The notes under the pieces are model-generated. The model was not told the origin of the DNA, did not search any database, and saw only the letters and a program-made list of their open reading frames with translations. From Rheum nobile (taxonomy: Eukaryota; Streptophyta; Magnoliopsida; Caryophyllales; Polygonaceae): a stretch of 64,000 nucleotides of DNA. Shown one piece after another: positions 47,601-57,242 of the stretch. The position numbers and the translations under genes were made by a program. The stretch covers positions 496,001 to 560,000 of the forward strand of contig WOAB01000188.1 of assembly GCA_027886185.1 (NCBI GenBank). The letters are read 5' to 3'. Position 1 is the stretch's first letter; each line of letters begins with the position of its first letter.

Positions 47601-49362
47601 TTTCGAACTAAAGATTTAGAGGCACTATCTCTATGGTGTTAGATGCCAGATCTTTACTGACCACAAGAGTCTCAAGTATGTGTTCACTCAGAAGGAGTTG
47701 AATTTGAGGCAACGTCGCTGGTTAGAGCTACTCAAGGATTATGACATCGAGTTACTGTATCATCCGGGCAAGGCTAACGTGGTAGCCGATGCTTTGAGCC
47801 GGAAGACGCCGCACGAGACCGTAGTAGCTCTGCTCACTGCCCAAACAGAACTGCAGCAAGGATTGTGCAAGATTGATGTCTTGTATGATCAACGTCGAGG
47901 ATGCCTGAGTATGTTGGAGATTCAGGCTACACTACTCGATCAGATCAGGGAGAAGCAAGTTGACGATTTGATCTTAGTAAAGTTAAGCAGTGAAGTGGTG
48001 GATGGGAAAGCTCTGGGATTCGTGATTCATGATGATGAATCACTCTGGTTTCAGGACCGGATCTGTGTGCTTGACATAGATGGCCTTCGTCAATTGGTGA
48101 TGAAGGAGGCCTATTCGTCAGCTTATTCTGTACATCCAGGATCCAACAAGATGTACAAAGACCTCAAAAAGAAATTCTGGTGGCCCAACATGAAGTGGGA
48201 TGTGGCAGAATTTGTGGTGAGATACTTGACTTGTTAGAAGGTCAAGATTGAACACCGCAGACCAGGTGGTGAATTGCAACCTCTCCCAGTGCCAGAGTGG
48301 AAGTGGGAGGATATTGCTATGGACTTCGTCACGGGGTTGCCGAAGACTCAGAGTCAGAAGGATGCCATATGGGTAATCATTGACCAGCTCACGAAGAGTG
48401 CTCATTTCGTGGCCATCAAGTCAACTTGGGGAACCCAGAGGCTATCAGAAGTTTTCCTACACGAGATTGTCCGATTGCATGGTACGCCAAAAACCATTGA
48501 ATCGGATCGTGATGGCCGATTCATGTCGATGTTCTGGAAGGAACTCCACAAGGCCATGGGAACTGAGTTGAGGTTCAGTATTGCGTTTCACCCTCAGACG
48601 AATGGGCAGTCTGAGAGGACCATTCAGACACTGGAGGATATGCTAAGAGCTTGTGTGCTGGATCGTCCGACCAACTGGGAGAATAACTTAAGTCTGATTG
48701 AATTCACGTACAATAACAGCTGGCATTCCACCATCAAGATGGCTCCATTCGAGGCTTTGTACGGTCGAAAGTGCAGATCTCCGATTTGTTGGGATGAGAA
48801 TGCCGACAAGATTCTGCTCAGACCGGAGTTAGTCGAGAGGACTGCCTCAGACATTGTCTTGATCAGACAGAGGATGCTCACAGCTCAGAGTCGACAAAAG
48901 TCTTATGCTGATTTGAAGCGCATAAATGTCAAGTTTGAGGTAAGTGATAAGGTGTTTGTCAGGGTGTCGCCATCCAAGGGTGTGTTTAGGTTCGGCAAGC
49001 ATGGGAAGCTCAACCCTCGCTACGTGGGACCGTTTGAGATCCTTGACAGAGTCGGATATCTAACATATCGTTTGGCACTTCCGCCGTCGGCGCATCCTGT
49101 GCATAACGTGTTTCACGTGTCCCTGTTGAGGAAGTCTGTGCCAGATGAGTCTCATGTACTGAGTTATGACGACATTGAGATTCAGGAAAATGGTACATAC
49201 GAGGAGAGACCTGTGTGTATTCTCGAACGCCGCGAGAAGCACTTGAGAAACAAGGTGGTACCATTAGTGCGAATCCTCTAGTTCAAGTCGGGATCTGATG
49301 AGGTAACTTGGGAGACTGAGGCCGATATGCTAAGTCGTTTTCCCGAGCTATTTTCGGCCTAG
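44605..49362 (+). pseudogene. gag-pol, copy 3: Gag, protease, RT, RNase H, integrase, chromodomain
   Basis: One frame of 1586 codons from ATG 44605 with stops at 45517 (TAG), 45559 (TGA), 47617 (TAG), 48235 (TAG) and 49279 (TAG). Order: capsid core; CCHC knuckle CYNCGMPGHKSNEC; protease with DSDA in place of the catalytic DSGA (about 46021-46032); RT with VVFIDDILIYSS; RNase H with VYSDASKHGLGC; integrase zinc region where the first His (EAYSS) and a Cys (VRYLTC) are replaced by Tyr; integrase core with FVTGLPKTQ, SDRDGRF and HPQTNGQSERT; and a C-terminal chromodomain (ILERREKHLRNK...VTWETEADML) ended by the natural stop at 49362. This is the Tekay/Del arrangement; the chromodomain steers insertion into heterochromatin. 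Too damaged to act on its own. Confidence 0.92.
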
Positions 49363-49383
49363 TTTCGGGGTCAAAACTTTTTT

Positions 49384-49398
49384 TTAAGGGGGAGGTAT
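49384..49398 (+). promoter_or_regulatory. Polypurine tract of the Tekay-type element
   Basis: TTAAGGGGGAGGTAT directly before the LTR start at 49399; primes plus-strand DNA synthesis. Confidence 0.85.
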
Positions 49399-51633
49399 TG
49401 TAATAACCCCTAAAAGTCCCAACTCTCGTTTTGTAAACAAGACGTGTTAGGCATTTTCTGTAACCTCTGTAAGAACCATTTGAATGTGTTGATATACGTT
49501 TAATAAAAATATATGGCTCTTAAAATATTTAAGGAGTGATAAAAACAGAATTTAGCAAAGACCGCGATCAAGACCGCAATCAAGGTCCAAAAACACGAGC
49601 AGAGCAGTGTCGCGACCGCGGTTTTGAAACCGCGGGCGTGGTTTTGCCTATGGGCAAACCGCGATCGCGGTTCTGAAACCGCGATCACAGGTACCTCTGT
49701 TCGCCTTCTTCTTCTGCTTCTAGAAGGCCGACGATCGGAATTTCCCCTCGTGCCCGAACGGCGGGGAGCTGGATTGATTGGGTTGCTCGGTGTGGAGGTG
49801 AACTCCTCCTTCTGAGCCTATAAATAGGAGGGAGTGACAGCTATCCTCTCCACCATCTCAAGCTTCCTCTTCCTCTTCTCAAAAGTTGTTGTGGGAGTCG
49901 TTGTCGCCGAAGCCGAAGTCGTCGCCGTGGGAAATTCTTGGAGTGGTGGTGGTGCGGCTTGGTTCAGAAGCGAAGTGCGAAGCCTCGTTGTCGTCGGTAT
50001 GACCTCGAAAGCTTGATTAAGCTCACGTCAGGATGGAGTTCCGCGACCACGGCTCCATCCACCGCGACCGCGGCCGGTCAGAGACTCGCGATCGCGGTTA
50101 TAAAACCACGGGCGCAGTTTTGCCCAACAAGGCTGCGATCGCGGCTATACCATCCGTGACTGCGGTACTGGCTTCTTTCCTTCATTTCGCTTCGTCTTTT
50201 CATATCGTATCTAACTTAGGGTTTTGTCTTAAAACTCGTCATCGTAGTAGGAAACCGTACTCAAGTGCAAGTTTCCAGATCTCGAACCCGATCCCTCGTT
50301 CGTCTAGACTAAGGCAAGTGGCGGTTCGCTCTTACTCATTATTCCATATTTCCCTTGATTGTCAATTATTTAATTGTCTAATTAAGATGGGATAAAATTG
50401 TTGTTTTGTGTTTGGGAACAGATTTGATAAAACAATGTGTTAAAATATGGATTTACAATAGGTTGTATATATTGCAAGAAACAACGCTATTATATAGTTC
50501 TATATGATATTACCGTAATGGATTTTGGTGTGGATTTATATGTGAACTTACATGCTTAGTTACCACGAGTATTCGTAGGAACGTTATGTACCTTGCGAGG
50601 TCTAGTCGTTTCTTTATAACTAGTATTAGGAGGATTTTGCCCTAGTACTTCTGGTCATGACCGTACCCTTATCCAAAGGGTAGGTGCACTTAGCTAGTGC
50701 CAACATTCGGGATTCATTCCCATAAATATCTCTCGTATCGAGATGATGTGAATTAAAAGTTGTAACGTGAATGTTCCTTTTGGAATTAAATAAGATAAGT
50801 GCTTTTACGCACATAATTAATATACCCTCGGGCGAGGAGTACAACGTGGAAACCGCCCGGACTCTTGTTAGAGTAAGTCTTCTTTCCAATCTGGATTCGC
50901 ATTACGCGGTGAGGTTGGTCATGGACCCAAATAATCAAGGTCGTGTTTTAAGCTTGTGTGAAAACTTAACGTTCCCAAACAGTTGTCATACGTTTCCTAT
51001 AAGACTCAATTCCTTTGGAGTCTTCTTTTCATACGTTTCCCATAAGACTCAATTCCTTTGGAGTCTTCTCTTCGATCATTCCTTTTCTTGTGTTTCCGTA
51101 GAAGTATTGGAGTTCACATCGTGTATCGGTTATTATTCGAGAAACGATAGTTGTAACTCGATACGACTACTTAGAACCTTTTTATTTGTACCCTTGCATA
51201 GTCTTTCATTAGACTAACCAACCGTTATTTTTTCTTTGCATGGTTGAATGGTGTCATCCGTCTCATACGGCACATCAGGTAAATTTCCTCAGCTATGAAG
51301 GCCAGATTCCGACGTTGAAGGCAATTGATTTTTTTTAAGTGTTTTCCCTAAGGCTGAAGATCCTACTGTGAGATCGCACGTTTCAAAACCCCTTTGTGGC
51401 GTTTTATTTATTTCAAAGACTTCCGCTGTAATATACATTTTATGTATTTGGTTTTGTAATCATTATAACTTACAATGTCGGTATAAACATTATTTGGCCA
51501 ACGCTCGTATTATTTACTAAAGTTTGCAGTATTATATCACGTGTTACAAAAACGATAAGCCTTGGGTGACCCCGGGTGTGTATTCTGAGGTCACTGGCGG
51601 TAATATTTCCAAACGTATTTTGGGGGTGTTACA
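49399..51633 (+). mobile_element. 3' LTR of the Tekay-type element (2235 bp)
   Basis: Begins TGTAATAACCCC after the polypurine tract and ends GGGGGTGTTACA. TATA box CTATAAATAG at 49818-49827. CpG-dense palindromes of the AACCGCGATCGCGGTT type cluster at 49560-49695 (upstream of TATA) and 50038-50165 (downstream). A tandem block with AAGACTCAATTCCTTTGG occurs twice at about 51001-51070. A 148-codon frame (50771-51217) is shared with the second LTR but lies in LTR sequence with no domain; I do not treat it as a gene. Right flank AATTG. Confidence 0.9.
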
Positions 51634-52393
51634 AATTGGGTAATTTAAAAAACCTAATTAATGATTGGGAACACTTGTGTGCTTTAACTATTTTCGTACA
51701 TAGGTTAATACTTATTTAATGTTGTAATCGTCATTTTGAACACCTTTTTTCACGGTAAGGGGTTGTTCACCCGAGTGTTTTTTTTATATTATTTTTGTTT
51801 TATTTAATTTAAGTAAGATAAATTAGCTTAATTAAATAAAGTATCTTAATTAAACAAATCTAAGATTAATTATAATTAGGATTAAAATTAATTAGATTAT
51901 TTGTTCAACATTGTGATAAGGAAAATCTTAATATTAACATGTTAAAACAATATAATGTATATAGTAACAATTGGTTATTAGATGCTATAATAAATTAATC
52001 AAATAATTTATTTGTAATAAGGTTGTTAGGACATGTAATAAAGGATTAATTGTGTCGTGTAATTAATCGACTGTAATTAGGTTAATCTCGATGATTGATT
52101 TATTTGGTTTAAATGAATTCAAATATTAATAGATACAAGCGTCGTTCAGTTTTCCGTTTTGAAATAAAATATCTAATTATAGTTTACTTTGTGTAAATTG
52201 GGTATGTCTCAGAATTCCTATTGGACACGAGAACAAAACAGGAATCCAACTCATCGATTATAATCGACCTCTTCTTGAACGTCGTCACGCCGTTTTTCGA
52301 CAAAACGACTTAAGGCAAGTGGTGGTTCACTCTTGTCATTTTATTTTGTCAATTGACCGATGATTAATATTGAAATTAATTATTAATTAATTG
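51634..52393 (+). repeat. LTR-derived fragment between the two Tekay LTRs
   Basis: Mostly AT-rich. Near its end, ACTTAAGGCAAGTGGTGGTT followed by CACTCTTG and an AATTATTAATTAATTG stretch resembles the GACTAAGGCAAGTGGCGGTT...CGCTCTT part of the Tekay LTRs (50310), so at least 52200-52393 is a diverged LTR piece. The fragment begins and ends with AATTG, directly abutting the ends of the LTRs on both sides. Confidence 0.5.
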
Positions 52394-54576
52394 TGTAATA
52401 ACCCCTAAAAGTCCCAACTCTTGTTTTGTAAGCAAGACGTGTTAGACATTTTCTGTAACCTCTGTAAGAACCATTTGAACATGTTGATATACATTTAATA
52501 AAAATATGTGGCTCTTAAAATATTTAAGGAGTGCTAAAAACAGAATTTAGCAAAGACCGCGATCAAGGTCCAAAAACGCGAGCGCGGCAGTGCCGCAACC
52601 GCGGTTTTGCCTATGGGCAAACCGCGATCGCGGTTCTGAAATCGCGATCGCGGGTACCTCTGTTTTCCTTCTTCCTCTGCTTCTAGAAGGCCGACGATCG
52701 GAATTTCCCCTCGTGCCCGAACGGCGGGGAGCTGGATCGATTGGGTTGCTCGACGTGGAGGTGAACTCCTCCCTCTGAGCCTAAAAATAGGAGGGAGTGG
52801 CATCCATCCTCTCCACCATCTCAAGCTTCCTCTTCTCAAAAGTTGTTGTGTTCGTAGGAGTTAGAGTCGCTGGAGCCGAAGTCATCGCCGTGGGAAATCC
52901 TTGAAGTGGTGGTAGTGCGCCTTGGTTCATAAGCAAAGTACGAAGCCTTGTCGTCGTCGGTATGGCCTCGAAAGCTCGATTAAGCTCGCGTCAGGATGGA
53001 GTTCTGCGACCGCGGCTCCATCCACCGCGATTGCGGCTGGGCAGAGACCCGCGACCCCGGCTGGGCACGAAACCGCGATCGCGGTTTTGCCCAACAAGGC
53101 TGCGATCGCAGCTATGCCATCCACGACCGCGACACTGGCTTCTTTCCTTCGTTTCGCTTCGTCTTTTCGTATCGTATCTAACTTAGGGTTTTGTCTTAAA
53201 ACTCATCGTCGTAGTAGGAAACCGTGCTCAAGTGCAAGTTTCCAGATCTCAAACCCGATCCCTCATTCGTCTAGACTAAGGCAAGTGGCGGTTCGCTCTT
53301 GCTCATTATTCCATATTTCCCTTGATTGTCAATTATTTAATTGTCTAATTAAGATGTGATAAAATTTTTGTTTTGTGTTTGGTAACAGATTTGATAAAAC
53401 AATGTATTAAAATATGGATTTATAATAGGCTGTATATATTGCTAGACACAACGCTATTATATAGTTCTATATGATATTATCGTAATGGATTTTGGTGTGG
53501 ATTTATGTGTGAACTTACATGCTTAGTTAGCACGAGTATTCGTAGGAACGCTATGTACCTTGTGAGGTCTAGTCATTTCTTTATAACTGGTATTAGGAGG
53601 ATTTTGCCCTAGTACTTCTGGTCATGACCGTACCCTTATCCAAAGGGTAGGTGCACTTAGCTAGTGCCAACATTCGGGATTCATTCCCATAAATATCTCT
53701 CGTATCGAGATGATGTGAATTAAAAGTTGTAACGTGAATGTTTGTTTTGGAATTAAATAAGATAAGTGCTTTTACGCACATAATTAATATACCCTCGGGC
53801 GAGGAGTACAACATGGAAACCGCCCGGACTCTTGATAGAGTAAGTCTTCTTTCCAATCTGGATTCGCATTGCGCGGTGAGGTTGGTCGTGGACCCATATA
53901 ATCAAGGTCGTGTTTTAAGCTTGTGTGAAAACTTAACGTTCCCAAACAATTGTCATACGTTTCCTATAAGACTCAATTCCTTTGGAGTCTTATTTTCATA
54001 TGTTTCCCATAAGACTCAATTCCTTTGGAGTCTTCTCTTCGATCATTCTTTTTCTTGTGTTTCCGTAGAAGTATTGGAGTTCACATCGTGTATCGGTTAT
54101 TATTCGAGAAATGATAGTTGTAACTCGATACGACTACTTAGAACCTTTTTATTTGTACCCTTGCATAGTCTTTCATTAGACTAACCAACCGTTATTTTTC
54201 CTTTGTATGGTTGGCTGGTGTCATCCGTCTCATACGTCACATCAGGTAAATTTCCTCAGTTGTGAAGGCCAGATTCCAATGTTGAAGGCAGTTGATTTTT
54301 TTAAAGTGTTTTCCATAAGGTTGAAGATCCTACCGTGAGATCGCACGGTTCAAAACCCCTTTGTGGCGTTTTATTTATTTCAAAGACTTCCGCTGTAATA
54401 TACATTTTCTGTATTTGGTTTTGTAATCATTATAACTTACAACGTCGGTATAAACATTATTTGGCCAATGCTCGTATTATTTACTAAAGTTTGCAGTATT
54501 ATATGATGTGTTACAAAAACGGTAAGCCTTAGGTGACCCCGGTGTGTATTCTGAGGTCACTAGCGGTAATATTTCC
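52394..54576 (+). mobile_element. Second Tekay-type LTR, cut at its 3' end by the virus integration
   Basis: Begins TGTAATAACCCC and is near-identical to 49399-51633 over its length, but ends at GGTAATATTTCC, about 27 bp short of the expected GTGTTACA, where the caulimovirid sequence begins. The TATA box is altered (CTAAAAATAG at 52781-52790 against CTATAAATAG). AACCGCGATCGCGG palindromes lie at 52556-52655 and 53005-53130. No primer site or internal region of its own follows. Confidence 0.85.
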
Positions 54577-54585
54577 GTTTGTAAT

Positions 54586-54603
54586 AACCTAGCTCTGATA
54601 CCA
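54586..54603 (-). promoter_or_regulatory. tRNA-Met primer-binding site of the caulimovirid
   Basis: The minus strand reads TGGTATCAGAGCTAGGTT, matching the initiator tRNA-Met primer site (TGGTATCAGAGC core). In free viral DNA this is the site of the strand discontinuity. Only about nine more bases of possible viral sequence follow before the LTR. Confidence 0.85.
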
Positions 54604-55025
54604 AATTGAACCCAGGTAATCATATTAATGAAAGACGTAAGAAGAAGGCAATAATGCGGAACATAGTGAACAGTAATACAAAGATTTACAACGTGAATAG
54701 TAAAATGAACAGTGACTTTTGAACAGTAACTTTTAAATAGTAAAAACTATGAACTATGAACAGTAAACGTAATAGTGACTATTCTGAAAAACTTAAAAAC
54801 TAAAGCAGGGAGAGAAATATGAACTGAAAACTTAGGACTTTTATAAAATCATAAGAGACTTAGATGGACTGTTGTTGTAAACTTGAAAAACGATCTTGTG
54901 AAGCTTCAAAGAACTTCAAGTGAAGACTTCTAGCTTATGGAGACTATAAGAAAGAGAGAGATTTTGAGCGTGTTTCTCAACACATGAGTCTAAATTCGGA
55001 TGCCTCTAAACAACTGAGGGCTTTG

Positions 55026-55035
55026 CCTTTTATAG
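55026..55035 (-). promoter_or_regulatory. TATA box of the caulimovirid genomic promoter
   Basis: Minus strand CTATAAAAGG, preceded by a run of 12 C (55036-55047 read on the minus strand). This is the equivalent of the 35S promoter. Upstream, 55100-55270 holds repeats of AAAAGACTC and GACTCCACTC. The leader to the primer site is about 400 nt and rich in ACTGTTCA/ACTATTCA words (54660-54790). Confidence 0.7.
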
Positions 55036-55541
55036 GGGGGGGGGGGAGTCTGAGTTCCTTTGTCCGTACCAATTTTTGGTACTATTTCTTCACGGGTGAA
55101 TTTTCCTGTTGTGAGTGGAGTTCTGAGTGGAGTCTTGTCTCTTTTTTGGTAGAGGTCTGAGTGAGTCTTTTGTCTTCTTTTCTTGTGAGTGAAGATTTGT
55201 TGGTGGAGCTCCTGTTGTGAGTGGAGTCTTTTGTCCATTGCTGCAAGTAGAGTCTTTTGTCCTTCTTGGTCTTTTGTCTGTGGGCTGTATCAACTTGTTC
55301 TTTTCTTGTAATGGGCTCTTGTCTTCTGCTTCTTGATGGGCCTATTGTCTTCTGCTTCTTGATGGGCCTATTGTCTGTGGGCACTTCTTCTTGGATATTT
55401 TATTAAAGTAACAAAATGTACAAAAGAGACAATCTTAAAAATAGGCTAGATTACCCCCCGAAATGAAAACATAAAATGAAAGCATAAGTTCTTTTTCCTT
55501 TTCTTTCTTTTTTCTTTTTTAAATAGATAGGACTGTTTTGT

Positions 55542-56771
55542 TTACATGGCATAGGGATCTTGTGCGAACTGTTCCGGGTCATCCGCCGGAGAGGGCGGTG
55601 GGGTAGCGTCAAGATCCTCGCAGCTACCAGTACAACTCTGTTTTTCTTGGGCAAGATATTTTTGAAAAGCCTGGAAAGCTTCCCACTATTTTAGTTGTTC
55701 CAGTTGATCCTGTGAAAGGGAAGGGTTATTTTGTGGAGGAGGTCTAGAAGTAGTGGGTTTCTTTTGAGGAGAAGGATTAGAGGTAGCAAGATTAGAGGTA
55801 GTGGTTTTGGTGATTAAAGGGGGAGCCATTGGTGGTCTGGTCTTTTGTTCGAAAAATAAATCTATCTTTTGAACTGTAATAGTGGAAACAATAAACTTTT
55901 TCCACCATCTAATTTTGAAACGATGACAAAGCGTTAGGGGATAGCTTTGTGGTTGTATCTGAAGGGTCTCATAGGTCCAGCAGAAGATCCATGCAATACC
56001 AAAATCACGGTGGAATTTGAGAGATTTGGTAAAGGGTCTGTCTACGGATTTGTGTAGGTAAATGTAGTAAGGTCTTTTTATTTTCTCAGGGTATATATTT
56101 TCATTGGCTCCAAAGGTAAGCCACCACTCATAGAACCAAATCGGGAAACCATCGGGACAGTGTTTATCAAAAAAGAAGAACCAAGAGTGATTAAATGGTC
56201 TAAACAAGAAAGTTCTTTCCCAAGCGTCTTTGTAATCTTGGTAGGAGTAGCCTAGGAGATTGGGAATGGCATCTGGAAGGGAGAAAGACTTTAAGGTCCA
56301 GGGGTCCTCCCAATCTGTGGAAACCTTGACATCGAGTATCTTGCATTTGGAGAAGGAAATGCATGAGGGGTCTATTGTACACATGGTGTGAGAGATTTCT
56401 GCCGAGCCAGAGTCTACAAGAATAAACTCATAGAACTTTTGTGTTTTGGAGGGGTTATCAGAGAACCAATGAAGAGTAGAAGGAAATAGTCTTTTAGTAT
56501 AGGGTTCCAGTTGGTCTTTTGAAATAGGAGAATCACATGGTGTAAGATAGACTGTGGTAATTGGGCTTGGTTTTAGAAAGTACTGGAAGTAATTGCTGTC
56601 TTTTTTGGGGTCTGTTTTGATAGGAGTCTTTGGTGTCACATGGGTTTGGTTGTAGGGGAGAGCTGGAAAGTTTGAGAGAGCTTGGAATCTGTTATGCAAT
56701 GGGACCAGGGAGGAAGAGGAAGATGGACTGATATAGTCCTGGGAAGTCTATTTTCTGTCTTTAGGATCCAT
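55542..56771 (-). pseudogene. Caulimovirid ORF2, unknown function
   Basis: A frame of 410 codons from ATG 56771 to TAA 55542-55544 with two internal TAGs (56748-56750 and 55686-55688). The central part is rich in aromatic residues with a conserved-looking segment around FPIWFYEWW (about 56125-56150 on the plus strand) and an HRDFGIAW segment. The C-terminal part is Pro/Thr/Ser-rich. Its place after RT/RNase H and before the promoter fits the ORF2 of florendoviruses, whose role is not known. I describe it only as an old, inactive copy. Confidence 0.65.
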
Positions 56772-57005
56772 ACCTGAGACAAGTAAGACGTTTATAAAAA
56801 GGTAAGACGTTCTTTGACTTTTCTTTCAAGTTCTTGCAGAAACTGGAGAAGGGAAGGACATTCGTCAAGCTCAAGTAATTCTCTTATAGGTGGTATCCAG
56901 AGGCTTTGTTCAAGTCATGCTTTGCATCTTTTGTAATGCTCTCTCATGGACAAAATTCTTTTATCCCTGAGAAGTTTTAGTGAAAAGTAAGAGAAGGGGA
57001 AAGGT

Positions 57006-57242
57006 TTAAATCGGGAAATCACTATCTTTCAAAAAAATTGAAATTTGCAAATTAGCCATGCTGGTAGTGTTACAAACGATATTTTTAAGGAAATCAATGT
57101 GATCTGAAATGGTCAGAAGTTGTTCAAAGTCACTGTTATTGCATGTTTTGAAAGAAGAACGAGCTTTCTGAAGGGATCTACGAAAAAATGGAATTCTGCA
57201 CTGACTGTAAATTTCCATCTTTAGATCGTTGTAAAACTTCAT
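57006..57242 (-). pseudogene. Short caulimovirid ORF between ORF1 and ORF2
   Basis: 78 codons; its ATG directly follows the ORF1 stop. Charged and helical, no known domain. A further open stretch with leucine-rich helical character ends at 56792, reachable only through a frameshift and a TGA, so the original small protein may have been about 150 residues. Possibly a virion-associated or coiled-coil protein; this is a guess from position. Confidence 0.4.

Larger units (their letters stand above)
39250..51633 (+). mobile_element. Younger Tekay-type element with triplicated ORF0-gag, pol and 3' LTR
   Basis: Order: ORF0-gag-partial pro three times (units starting 39361, 41644 and 43933), then the complete pol of copy 3 and the polypurine tract and LTR at 49384-51633. 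No 5' LTR or tRNA-Met primer site is present on the left; the sequence starts inside ORF0 directly after the old element. After the LTR comes AATTG (51634-51638), the candidate target duplication. Confidence 0.85.

Noticed and set aside
50771..51217. 148-codon frame conserved in both Tekay LTRs (also 53738-54184)
   Set aside because: Conservation equals that of the whole LTR; no domain; position is the transcribed LTR part.
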